Below the pieces are notes generated by a model. The model was not told the origin of the DNA. It ran no database searches and was given only the letters and a program-made list of their open reading frames with translations. Source: Adiantum capillus-veneris (Eukaryota > Streptophyta > Polypodiopsida > Polypodiales > Pteridaceae). Taken from it: a DNA stretch of 64,000 nucleotides. A program made the position numbers and the translations under genes. How positions within the stretch are numbered: the stretch's first letter is position 1; every line of letters begins with the position of its first letter. Below are positions 9,720-19,232 of this stretch, piece by piece. The DNA lies in the NCBI GenBank assembly GCA_014529385.2, contig CM043942.1, forward strand, positions 30,470,969 to 30,534,968. The letters run 5' to 3'.

Positions 9720-12290
9720 AGCCGAAATGAAGCTTTTAACTATTCAAATGACTTGAAAATTGAAACATGAGCTATTCAGGGCCTAAGGATGCAGGGTAGG
9801 TGAAAAAATATGCAAACTGGGCTCAAAATCATGCTGGAGACATCATACGCGTATGATGTCTTTTGTGTCAAAATGACTTCATATTGGTTGTGCTTGTAGC
9901 TGATAGTGTATTCATGAGTATCATATGCTTGGATTTGAGTTTGGATCCCATTTGGTCAAGTTTTGCCAGTTTAGTCTAGATCAGGCTCTTGGCAAAATTT
10001 TGAAAGGGAATTGGATTTTATGATCCAAATTGGATAAAACTTGGTGGTTCACCTTCAAATGGCATGTAGATCACTTCTGTTTGGTGGTTGAAGCCCTGAG
10101 GTGCCAAAATCACATAGTGAGACATCATACGCGTATGATGTCTTTTAGTGTATTTTTGGACCAAATTTCTCTATAAGCTTGGATATGGCTTTAGATAGGC
10201 TTATTCAGTGGATTTACGAATTTTGGATAGATTTTGGGCTAAAAATGGCTCTGGAGACATCATACGCGTATGATGTCTCTTTCATCAATTTTTCATGGGA
10301 TTGGTTTTGTGGACTCCCCATGTACTAGTGAAGGACTGTCCCTACTCAAATGTTGGTTTGGACTTGAGTATGTTGGATTTGGGCTAAAATAGGCTTTGGA
10401 TGAAGGATTTTTCCTCAATTGGGCTAATGGGGTGATCCACTTGACCAAATGGTTCCAAACTTCATTTGTAGCATGTATTAGATATATATAATGGATGTAT
10501 GATGACAAATGAGCAATTTTGGCTCTGTAAGTGCAAATAGACATCATACGCGTATGATGTCTTTTGTGTCAAAATGGTGCTTTTTAGTTCCAGATAGCTT
10601 GTAGATGTGTTAATCAACAATCCTACAAAGTTTCATTGAGTTTGGAGTTATTTTGACAAAATTAGGACCAAAAATCAATTTTATGGCCTACTTTGCGTCT
10701 TTTTGGTTTTCCTTGGTTTTCTAACTCCAATTCTCATGATACTTGGTTCATAGGATGTGATTAACATGTGGAATGAGGCTATGCACTCAAATGTTGAAAT
10801 GGATGTGAAAATCATGCTGTGAGACATCATACGCGTATGATGTCTTTTCTTGAAATGTTGGTCTTTTTGTGCAAAGAATGCTTTGTGCTAGTGCCCTAAG
10901 CCCTGCTAACTAGTTTTCAACTTAAAAAGTCATAAGTTTAGCTAAAAAGCCCCCTTATAGGCATTTCAGTCTCCGAAGTCGTCTTTTTGCCTTGGAGTTG
11001 AATTTCTTCAACTTTTCTTCTCGAGAGTTGCATTTCCAACTCATTGGATATGTTGTGAAGCCACCTATTTGGTTGAACTTGACTTCGGCTCCCCGTTCTC
11101 CATCTTTCTCCATTTGGTTGCCCGAAAGCGTCTTTTTCACCATCGGTAAGTGAATCAGCTTTCTTTTGGGTTTTGCTTGCAAACATAAGTCATCCATGTA
11201 TATTTGAAGCTGCTTGTGAAGTTTCATGTCATTTGGTCTTCAATTTTAGCCGTTATGCCAAAATGACGCTTTGTGTGTCCGCCGCCGAATCGGTTGTGCC
11301 CACCTCTAAGTTCTTGCAAGGTTTGGTTAGGCGGTTGTGCCCCTACCTAGCGTTCCTCCCCATTCCCCGTCTGCTCTTGTTTCTTGGTTTTGGTCAGTTT
11401 TCGCGACAAAAGTTAACGATAAGCATCAAAAGCTTATGGAAACGAGTTTACCTCTCATGTCTGGTGTCCTCTGAGCTCTCGTAGCAGTCGTAGAAGGCGG
11501 TAGAAGGTCGGATGCTCCTGTGTGCTCTTTGCTCTCTCCAAGAAGGTATTAGTGGAAATGAGCTTGAAAGTGATGTGAAAAATACTTAACTTCGGACTTC
11601 CCGGATCACTTGTTACCAAATTTGACATGTGCTCCTATCTCGTTGTGAAATGCACTTTAGGATTTGAAATTTCTCAATTTGGACTCCGTTTGACCTGTTT
11701 CTGAGAAATCTGTCCACTTTGCCAAAATTCTGTCATTTCAGGCTTTCCGCAACTTTTTCAGAATTGTACCCAATTTTTACCATGGGTTGCCCTTGTCATT
11801 AGGACCATCACCGTGTATTCTTTTCTTTTTTTTTTGATCTCATTTCACCTGCTTTTTAATTTTTCTTTTACTTTTATCAAGAAAATCATAAAAAATAAAG
11901 GAAAATAGCAAATTGAAGCCAAAAAATTCCAAACATACACGATAAATAGCTGGTAACCTTGTGTATATGAATATACACTTTTTTGTGATTTCTGGACCTG
12001 GATTACCACTTTTTTCCACTTTTTAGCTCCAAAAACACTCTTATTTAGTGATATTTACATGTCTAAAGACCCAAATTCATCATTTGATCTCTTCTTGTTG
12101 CAAAACAAGGTATATAAGGGCATAAATATTATCAATATCCGCAATCAAACATAAAAATTGCAAAATCATGTAAGACACTGCCCTTGTAATATAATTTTTG
12201 TTTTTCTTTGTTTTTGGCGCTTGTAGCTGCTTTGTAACTCCTGTATACCTGTATACCTCCCCCCCTCCTAGTCTGAGTCCTCCCGGATGA
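9720..12290 (-). other. gypsy non-coding spacer between PR2 ORF and coiled-coil ORF
   Basis: About 2.5 kb without a convincing gene inside the element. It holds five copies of the 22-bp palindrome (9839-10844). At 11183-11205 there is a 23-bp exact copy of the RT segment that encodes the IYMDDLC active site. Homopolymer-rich AT sequence follows (11800-12000). Short frames here show no domain. Confidence 0.7.
9839..10844. repeat. five copies of a 22-bp perfect palindrome
   Basis: Positions 9839-9860, 10121-10142, 10256-10277, 10540-10561 and 10823-10844. Each is GACATCATACG followed by its reverse complement, with CGCG across the centre, and usually TTTT after it. Spacing is about 135-283 bp. 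The text between copies is alike only in short phrases. Confidence 0.95.
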
Positions 12291-13391
12291 CTATGAAGTG
12301 TCTGTGGGCGAAGCATTGTAGTTGTTTTGGTCATAAGTTCCCAATGCAATTGCAGAGCGATGATACAACAGTCTTTCCAATAAAGCTGCTCTTTGTTTGA
12401 TTGAAGGATTGGTGGTCGGGTTTTGGGTTGGTGATACTTCGGTAGTAGAATCAGTAGATGGATTCATCTTTACCTTGTTGTTCTTTTGCACAATCCAAAT
12501 CTGCTTCCGCTTCGCTTGTGCTTGCCACAAACTCTTTGCGACCCAAACTTGCTTTGTCCTTTGTGGTGATTTCCTCGCCTGGAAATACCTAGGAGTTTCC
12601 GTTGATTGTACTGAAGGGAGTTCCTGTTTACAAATCTTTGGGATCCAAATTTGCTTGCTATAGCTTTGTGCCGTCATGAACCTCTTTGGAATCCAGATCT
12701 GTTTCACTGTCCTTGATTGTCTGGAATCACTCTGTTGTCTGGTATTGAAGACTCTGTTTTCCACCTTTGTGTTCTCTGGCACAACCTTTTTTGGTCTCCA
12801 TACCAACTTTGACTCCGTTTTTTCCCAAGGTTGAGCTGTTATATTATTGCTTGTCTTCCTTATCCACTGTTGAGAATTCCTCGTCGAAGAGTAATCCGGT
12901 TGTAAAGAAACTTTTGGTTGCCATTGCTTCTTCTTTTTCTCTGGTTGTTGTTTACCTTTGTCTTTGGATTCGTCCTTTGGAGTTGGCTCTGCTCCTTTGG
13001 TGAACTTAACTGATTGACTTTCACCTTCGTATTTGATAAGCACTGATTTAGAACTCCAGTCAATCATTGCATTGTATTGTTTCTGCCATGGTTGTCCTAG
13101 CAATAATGGTTGTTATGTAGCGTGGTCTTCAACCACGTAAAACATATGAGGATACACATATTGGTTAATCTGTATATGTAAAACTGTGCATCCGACAGTT
13201 TTGATTGAATTCTCAGAGTAACTCTTTAACTCTTGCTTGGCAGTTTGTAGTTTAGTGTCATTTGTCAATTGTCTATACAAACTGAGTGAAAGTAGGTTAG
13301 CTTGAGCTCCTGAATCCAATAGTGCTCTGGCTTTGATTTGGTTGGTTCCTACTTTGCATTCAATGATGGGTTCTTCTTTGTCATTATCCAT
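12291..13391 (-). pseudogene. second retropepsin-like ORF downstream of integrase, with W-x-P-K repeats
   Basis: The frame begins MDNDKEEPIIECKVG and contains ALLDSGAQANLLS, a clear aspartic protease active-site motif (D-S-G-A). After one in-frame TAA near 13111 comes PLLLGQPWQKQYNAMIDW, matching the ILG-W segment that closes retropepsin folds. The C-terminal ~200 residues are Lys/Gln-rich with at least seven Trp-centred repeats (KQIWIPK, KQVWVAK, KQIWIVQ and similar). The element already has a protease in the 846-codon ORF, so this is a second copy in a non-standard place, after integrase. Except for the single stop the frame is open for 366 codons. Its function is unknown; a nucleic-acid or gag-processing role is only a guess. 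Confidence 0.8.
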
Positions 13392-13436
13392 TTCTGTTAT
13401 ACTGACTGCGTTTATTCGTATTGCTCCTTCATTGCG

Positions 13437-14942
13437 CTATTTCTGACGCAGTAGTCTTCTTTTCGCTATTTTTTCCTTCGCCTCGGCTTGCGCTTCCTCC
13501 ACAATCATTTTCTTTTTCTGGACACGCAACTTTTCTTGATGTATTTTGAGAAGCATGTCTTGGGTTAGCGGCAAAAGATACTTTTTCACTCTGCATCCAC
13601 TAATCCAATTGGGCATTTCTTCTCCGTCTAATGTAGCAAACTTGACGGCTCCACTTGGTGATAGATCTTTAATCACTAGAGGTCCCATCCCTCGCTTTTT
13701 AAGCTTCTTAGCATGCTGTTTTAGAGTGTAAACGAGGACATAGTCCCCAACCTTAAACTCTTTAGTCCGCACATGCTTATCAAAAAATTCCTTTTGTCGC
13801 CTTTTTTGAGCGTAGATAGAAGCTACTGCTTTTAGGCGAAGCTCATCTAGCTTTTCCAGGTCATCTATTCTATCAGAAAGCTCGTGCCCTGTCCACTCTA
13901 GATCCTTAGCCACCCTTAAGGTTGAAATCAAGAATTCTATTGGTAAGATAGCATTTAGCCCAAAAACCATGTTATATGGGGTCGTTCCTATTGATGTTTT
14001 ATATGCTACCCTATATGCCCATAATGTTGAATGCAACTTCTGGTCCCAGTCAGTTCTCGACTCAGATACAATCTTCGTAAGGACCGTGCATATGGTTTTG
14101 TTTGTTGCTTCAGCTTGTCCGTTTGCTTGTGGATGATACGGGGCTGATTTCCTATGGATTACCATGAATTCATCTAGAAGGATCTCTATCACTTCATTTA
14201 TAAAATGTGTGCCTCGATCACTCACAATTTCTATTGGCAATCCATATCGTACAAAGACGTATTCATATAGAAATTGTGCCGTGGTCCTGGCATCTGCTTT
14301 TTGAGTTGCCTTTGCTTCGACCCACTTTGTTAGATAGTCTGTAGCCACAATGATGTATTGTGCATGAGTCTTATATGCAGGAGGTGAAATGGGTCCGACA
14401 TAATCAATCCCCCATTTTGCAAAAGCTCTTGCCCCCATCATTGGTCTAAGCGGCATATCATCTCTTTTAAGTGGTACTTTGGTCCGCTGACAGTCATCGC
14501 ACCGTTTAACGTATTCCTCAGCGTCCATATGTAATGTTGGCCACCATATTCCTGCGGCTAAGACAAGTTTTGCTGTCTTATCACCTGAGAAATGGCCTCC
14601 ACCTACTCCTCCATGAGCTTGCTCTAGGATTATCACATACTCAGACTCTGATGCGCAAATCCTAAGCTGGTTGTCTTTACATCTCTTATAGAGTTGATCT
14701 CCTATTAAAGCGTAATCTCTAGCTTCTGTCTCTACAGATTTCTGACGAGCTTTTGACGTTCCTTCTGGGAAAGTTCTATTTGTGAGATATTCAACAATAT
14801 ACTGACTCCATTCTGGAGCGATCATTATCTGATATAATGTCGAATACTCTGCTGGCGGTTTTGATGAACATACAATACATACAGTGACATATTCATGTAC
14901 GCTTTCTTTCATTCCTGGCCAATAGACTCCCAATTGTAACAA
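13437..14942 (-). CDS. gypsy integrase
   Basis: A 501-codon open frame. The H2C2 zinc motif (AHGGVGGGHF then CDDCQ) precedes the catalytic core, where the first Asp lies in WGIDYVGPI, the second in VSDRGTHFI and the Glu in NGQAEATNK. The core is followed by LWAYRVAYKTSIGTTP and a C-terminal domain with KVGDYVLVY and GPLVIKDLSPSGAVKFATLDG. There is no chromodomain; the tail is basic and coiled. It would insert the cDNA into the genome. The first ~120 residues belong to a duplicated upstream module. It is presumably part of the Gag-Pol precursor, and the frame break to RT at ~14945-15012 looks like decay. Confidence 0.93.
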   Translation of the reverse strand: MLQLGVYWPGMKESVHEYVTVCIVCSSKPPAEYSTLYQIMIAPEWSQYIVEYLTNRTFPEGTSKARQKSVETEARDYALIGDQLYKRCKDNQLRICASESEYVIILEQAHGGVGGGHFSGDKTAKLVLAAGIWWPTLHMDAEEYVKRCDDCQRTKVPLKRDDMPLRPMMGARAFAKWGIDYVGPISPPAYKTHAQYIIVATDYLTKWVEAKATQKADARTTAQFLYEYVFVRYGLPIEIVSDRGTHFINEVIEILLDEFMVIHRKSAPYHPQANGQAEATNKTICTVLTKIVSESRTDWDQKLHSTLWAYRVAYKTSIGTTPYNMVFGLNAILPIEFLISTLRVAKDLEWTGHELSDRIDDLEKLDELRLKAVASIYAQKRRQKEFFDKHVRTKEFKVGDYVLVYTLKQHAKKLKKRGMGPLVIKDLSPSGAVKFATLDGEEMPNWISGCRVKKYLLPLTQDMLLKIHQEKLRVQKKKMIVEEAQAEAKEKIAKRRLLRQK

Positions 14943-15195
14943 ATTCCTATATGTGTTTCTTCTTGAACAATGAAATGCACATTCCTGAACATGTGCTTCG
15001 TGCAGATATATATTATATTCTCAGGATTGATGCATAGTCGTAAAACATGATCATTCCCAATTGATACAACCTTCCTGCAACCAATTGAAGATTCTTGGAT
15101 TGCTGAATAGCAATATGTTTCTGGTTGTATTCTCTTCTATCAAACTCTCCTCCATAGGTTAATAGGTTAACGACATTTTGAGACCACTTCGGTAT
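14490..15195 (-). other. tandemly duplicated pre-integrase/H2C2 zinc module
   Basis: Two successive segments share the same layout. Module 1 (about 15195-14862) reads PKWSQNVVNLLT ... HEAHVQECAFH ... GVYWPGM ... CIVC. Module 2 (about 14822-14490) reads APEWSQYIVEYLT ... QAHGGVGGGHF ... GIWWPTL ... CDDC. Each has His-x6-His followed by Cys-x2-Cys. Module 1 contains two small compensating frame changes near 15050-14960. Standard gypsy Pol has only one such module between RNase H and the integrase core. Confidence 0.7.
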
Positions 15196-16710
15196 CATTT
15201 CTATGTTGAACAAGTACGCGTCTGGCATGTCGTCATCTACTCCTATAGGGTCTTCTCCATTCGTCAATCGCGAAAGATGATCAGCTCTAAGATGTGTTTT
15301 TCCTTTCTTTACTACTACCGTGAAGTCGAATTCCAGTAAGATAATGAACCATCTCACTATTCTCCCGGTATTGCATGGTTTATTCACTAGGTAGAGCAAG
15401 GCTTGGTGATCCGTAAAAAACACAAACTTGTTGGCTAGAAGATAATGCCAAAATTTTTTCACAGCATATATCATTCCTAATCCCTCTCGCTCTGTTGTGG
15501 TGTAATTCTTCTCTGCATTGTTGAGCTGTCGACTGGCGTAACAGATAGGAAAATCCATGTTTCCTTCTTCTGGCTGAGCCAGAATGCATCCTATTGCATA
15601 TGCCGAAGCATCTATATGCACATGGAATATCTTCTCCCAATCTGGTGATTTCAAGACTGGAGCAGTAATGAGTGCCTCTTTCAATTTCTTGAACGATTCC
15701 TCACACTCCTCTGTCCATTCAAAGTTCACTATTAGCCTGTAAAGTGGTTGGCCTATTATAGCGTACATGTAAATGAATCGTCTATAATATCCGCAATGTC
15801 CCATAAAGCTCTGTACTTGTTTCGCATTGGTTGGTCTAGGCATATCCACTATAACTTTTATCTTCTCTAAATCCGTGGATATTCCGTTTTGTGAGACAAT
15901 ATGTCCCAGAATTCTGCCCTGTCGGACCATAAACACACATTTCTCAGGATTGAGACAAATGCGATATGTCCTACATTTCTCAAATACTTTTCTTAGGTGT
16001 TCTAGATGCTCATCTCTCAGAAGAGAATGTACACATAAGTCATCCATGTATATTTCTAGAAACAACCTTAAGTATTCTTTGAAAGCATGCGTCATCAGCC
16101 TCTGGAAGGTTGCGGGAGCATTGGTTAGACCAAAAGGCATAACCCGATAAGCATAAATTCCCCACTCCGTTGCAAAAGCTGTTTTATGTTGATCTTCCAG
16201 TGCTATGGCTAGCTGGTTATATCCTGAAAAACCATCAAGAAAGGAGTATGCTGTTTTCCCTGATACACGCTCTAGAACATGATCAGTTATCGGCAGGGGA
16301 TAATTGTCCCTGATTGTTGCAGCATTCACTTTCTTTAAGTTGACACACACTCGGAGTTTTCCGTTCTTCTTGGGTACTACCACAATCGGAGATACCCAAT
16401 CGGTGTGTTCAATCTCGTATATGAATTCAGCTTCCATTAGCTTATCTATCTCTTCTTTGATTCGCTTAGCAAAAGTATCATTATATGTGTATGGTCTCTG
16501 TCTGCTAGGCTTTGCGTCTTGTTTCAGTGGGATTGTGTGTTGGCATATCGATGGGTCAACTCCCTTTAAGTCCTTATAAGACCATGCAAACACATCCCTA
16601 TACTCTCTGAGAAGACTCAAAAGTCTCTCTTCCTCGCCTGGAGACAAATCTGTGGCTATGTACACCGGTCTAGGTGTCTCACCTGGAGCTGCTAAATCAA
16701 CTTTTTTTGC
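15013..16710 (-). CDS. gypsy reverse transcriptase - RNase H
   Basis: Counted from the slippery site at 16707. The order is VDLAAPGETPRPVYIATDLSP, the fingers (SPIVVVPKKNGKLRVCVNLKKVN), FLDGFSGYNQLAIA, VMPFGLTNAPATFQ, the catalytic IYMDDLC, ILGHIVS, then RNase H (HIDASAYAIGCILAQ, TTTEREGL, TDHQALLYL, RADHLSRL). The catalytic Asp pair and the RNase H acidic residues are present, so this part looks functional. It lies in the -1 frame relative to the upstream protease ORF and overlaps it by about 29 codons. No ATG of its own is well placed; the first candidate codon is GTG at 16665, so expression by frameshifting is likely. Confidence 0.95.
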   Translation of the reverse strand, partial: AKKVDLAAPGETPRPVYIATDLSPGEEERLLSLLREYRDVFAWSYKDLKGVDPSICQHTIPLKQDAKPSRQRPYTYNDTFAKRIKEEIDKLMEAEFIYEIEHTDWVSPIVVVPKKNGKLRVCVNLKKVNAATIRDNYPLPITDHVLERVSGKTAYSFLDGFSGYNQLAIALEDQHKTAFATEWGIYAYRVMPFGLTNAPATFQRLMTHAFKEYLRLFLEIYMDDLCVHSLLRDEHLEHLRKVFEKCRTYRICLNPEKCVFMVRQGRILGHIVSQNGISTDLEKIKVIVDMPRPTNAKQVQSFMGHCGYYRRFIYMYAIIGQPLYRLIVNFEWTEECEESFKKLKEALITAPVLKSPDWEKIFHVHIDASAYAIGCILAQPEEGNMDFPICYASRQLNNAEKNYTTTEREGLGMIYAVKKFWHYLLANKFVFFTDHQALLYLVNKPCNTGRIVRWFIILLEFDFTVVVKKGKTHLRADHLSRLTNGEDPIGVDDDMPDAYLFNIEMIPKWSQNVVNLLTYGGEFDRREYNQKHIAIQQSKNLQLVAGRLYQLGMIMFYDYASILRI

Positions 16711-19232
16711 ATCCTCCGGTCCGTCATAAGATTCGTTCTCCTTCTCTCTCGAATAGGTTGGGTTAATACCACCTTCCTATCCTCTATTGTGAATTTCCTA
16801 TAGTGAGAGGGAACATCCATGTTTTCCTTGATTTTGGCGTTTTCGTCCTCTCCACTCTCAATTTCTGTCGTCCAAACTTCTTTCAGAGTTTTCTTGAGCT
16901 CTCTGTACTTGTTTCTACGTTCTAACTTGGACTCCGTGTGTTCTCTGTTGCGCTTGTTCTTTTCTGATTTTTCTGTTTCAGTTTTCGTTCCATTCCTTTG
17001 AACTTGATTTCTTGAGCCTCTTTTGTCTTTTCGTAAGCTCTTTTGATCATTGCCTCTCATTCTTCCAGAAATCTTGTCCTTAACACAATCTTCCACCTTT
17101 ACTAGCATTAGGAATTGATTTTTTCCTCTTATTCTAGGCATCGGATTGGTTCTAACCCCCTTTGTTTTTTTCTTTGCTCTATAGCGTTTCTGGCGTTGTT
17201 TAGTTTGGTTCGGAAAATCATAAAATCGGACATCCGTTATAGTTTCTTCGTTTCCGCTTGAATTGTCCGTTGACTCGTTGTCTGCTTCATTTCCCCACTC
17301 AAGGATGATCGGGAATGTCGTGAAACACCTCTCTTCATCTTCCTTTTCCAGTGTATCGTTCTTTTCAGTTTCTTTTTCGAGTACAGTTCTCAACATGAAG
17401 TACGGAACCACGTCGTACCCGTCCTTGTCGCAAAATTTTGTTGTGGGACCATCCGGAATTGCACAAACATCTAGGGTTGCTAGAATGTGTGTCCATTCTA
17501 ATGGTTCAAGCGTGTCCTCTGGAAAGGGTTCTCCTATATAAGTTTCGTCTTCGATAGCCCTTTCTAAAACACATTCTTCTCGTTTCAGACTTCCACATTT
17601 CGAAGCTCCACACATCCATAACTCCTTGGGTTTACCTAACCAAGCTGGAAATTCGGATCCCGCCAAAGTAGCTGAATCAAACTCCTCTACCGGTGTTCGG
17701 TTCACATCTTTGTAGCTATGGTCTTTCAGGTTCACACGTGTAGTGGTTTCCATATTTCTCAGGTATATGTGATCGTAGCCCCAATCCTGGACCATTTTCA
17801 ACTGTCTCATGAATGGTCTTCCCAGTATGATATCATAGTTATTCTCCTTGCCAAAATCGACAATAGCAAAAGTATGTTCGTATTCAATGCCGCAAGAAGT
17901 CACTACAACTTTCTCTAATAACCCCATAGGTTTCTCCATGTGTCCATCTGCTAATTGGAGTTTCAACCTAGTCTTCCTTATTGCTGGTTTCCCCCATTTT
18001 TTCCAGATTTCTTTTGTAGCAATGGCTACCCCAGCTCCGCTGTCTAGTATTGCCATCGTGTTCACTCCTTGGAATTCAACTGGTAAGGTTGTATTCCCCT
18101 CTTCACCTTCGCAATACTCTCCGACCTTGTTTAAGGGTACAGGCTTAGCGTTCTTTTGTGGTTTACTCAGCTCTTGTATACCCTCTTGCAGTCTCGATGT
18201 TGGGTCTTTTATCCCAAATTTCTCCAAGCATTTTCCTACAGTGGTCCACATATGTGGTCTTAGCCTCAAAAGCTCAGCTAGAGTGATAGTGCATGTCACT
18301 GGTGTTGACAAGATCTCTATCAATCCTTGCGAGTCCATGACTTTTTCTGATGAGATTCTTCGTGAGGGAAGTGCTCTAATCTCGGATTTTGCTTCATACT
18401 CTCCTAAGTATGAAGGTAAGGTATTCAGTGAATGAGGTTTGCTCTCCATTGTTCTAACAGAGCCCCCATCTCCCCAGTAAGATTGCAGATCCAAGTCCAC
18501 TTGAGATCCTGCCTCAAATTCCACTATGGGAGGATTCCTGATGTCCTTTTCCCAATTTGTCTGATTAGCTTGGCAACTTAGCTCGTTTGCAAAGTTTGCC
18601 TCTCTCACTTGTTTCCAAAATTCATTGTAATCCTCATCTCTTCCGTAAGACCTCTGTATGACTGGATGAAAACTCTCTATCTCCTGATCGGTTGTGTTCA
18701 ATACTATGCGGTCATCCTTGTGTGTATTTTCAGGCTTTTGTGCACTGGGAGTCTTTTCAGCTACCCGTGAAACGATAGTCTCTTGCTGAATTGGGTTTTC
18801 CGTTCCACAATTCATTGTTTCTTTTGGTGGTTCTAATAAGGCTTGTGCAGTCTCGATCATTCTCTGGCACATTTCAAGTCTCTGCTTTTCCAATTCCGCG
18901 TTTGGGTATGTCATCCACCTCTGTTCTTGTGTTTGGTTGTTCTTTAACCTAGCTTCGTAAGCTCTCATCAGTGCGTCCAATGGTTCGTGTACTTTGTCGA
19001 CTAGCACTGATCCCCCTGAGCTTAAGCTCGTTGTTTCTTTGATACTCTTTTGTTTCGTTCTTTCCGGGCTCATCTCTCGTTTCCCGTTTTGACTCTCAAG
19101 TTTTTCTAATCTATCTTTAGTTCGCTTTAGTTCCTCAGCTAGAATAGCGTCTTCACGTTCTTTTCTCAACTTCATGCGTGCTTTTCTAGCTTTCCATGTG
19201 TTTTTCTGACTCCGCGGTCCTTGACTAACCAT
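16692..19232 (-). CDS. gypsy protease-containing ORF (846 aa)
   Basis: Starts at a real ATG (MVSQGPRSQKN) that overlaps the end of gag by 61 bases in the -1 frame. Residues 1-130 are basic and coiled. A retropepsin lies near residues 395-490, with TMAILDSGAGVAIAT as the active-site Asp motif and DIILGRPFM as the closing motif. The remaining ~350 residues are acidic, then strongly Lys/Arg-rich. It would process the polyprotein. The ORF ends two codons after the slippery heptamer, so RT is probably made as a -1 extension. The long extra regions before and after the protease are larger than in ordinary gypsy Pol. Confidence 0.88.
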   Translation of the reverse strand: MVSQGPRSQKNTWKARKARMKLRKEREDAILAEELKRTKDRLEKLESQNGKREMSPERTKQKSIKETTSLSSGGSVLVDKVHEPLDALMRAYEARLKNNQTQEQRWMTYPNAELEKQRLEMCQRMIETAQALLEPPKETMNCGTENPIQQETIVSRVAEKTPSAQKPENTHKDDRIVLNTTDQEIESFHPVIQRSYGRDEDYNEFWKQVREANFANELSCQANQTNWEKDIRNPPIVEFEAGSQVDLDLQSYWGDGGSVRTMESKPHSLNTLPSYLGEYEAKSEIRALPSRRISSEKVMDSQGLIEILSTPVTCTITLAELLRLRPHMWTTVGKCLEKFGIKDPTSRLQEGIQELSKPQKNAKPVPLNKVGEYCEGEEGNTTLPVEFQGVNTMAILDSGAGVAIATKEIWKKWGKPAIRKTRLKLQLADGHMEKPMGLLEKVVVTSCGIEYEHTFAIVDFGKENNYDIILGRPFMRQLKMVQDWGYDHIYLRNMETTTRVNLKDHSYKDVNRTPVEEFDSATLAGSEFPAWLGKPKELWMCGASKCGSLKREECVLERAIEDETYIGEPFPEDTLEPLEWTHILATLDVCAIPDGPTTKFCDKDGYDVVPYFMLRTVLEKETEKNDTLEKEDEERCFTTFPIILEWGNEADNESTDNSSGNEETITDVRFYDFPNQTKQRQKRYRAKKKTKGVRTNPMPRIRGKNQFLMLVKVEDCVKDKISGRMRGNDQKSLRKDKRGSRNQVQRNGTKTETEKSEKNKRNREHTESKLERRNKYRELKKTLKEVWTTEIESGEDENAKIKENMDVPSHYRKFTIEDRKVVLTQPIRERRRTNLMTDRRMQKKLI
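16701..16707 (-). promoter_or_regulatory. candidate -1 ribosomal frameshift heptamer A AAA AAG
   Basis: In the frame of the protease ORF the codons are CAA AAA AAG, giving the canonical X XXY YYZ heptamer, with the stop TAG two codons later. Slipping by -1 enters the RT frame (GCA AAA AAA GTT). Such heptamers drive -1 frameshifting in many retroelements. Whether a downstream pseudoknot exists was not checked. Confidence 0.55.

Noticed and set aside
9839-10844. CRISPR-like array of spaced palindromes
   Set aside because: Spacing is irregular, spacers are not of uniform length, and the DNA is a plant retrotransposon, so this is not CRISPR.
10938-11227. RT fragment with IYMDDLC in the gypsy spacer
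   Set aside because: Only 23 bases match RT; the rest of the frame is unrelated, so it is not an RT domain.
17848-18435. 195-codon plus-strand ORF
   Set aside because: Antisense to the protease ORF, whose active-site motif fixes the real strand.
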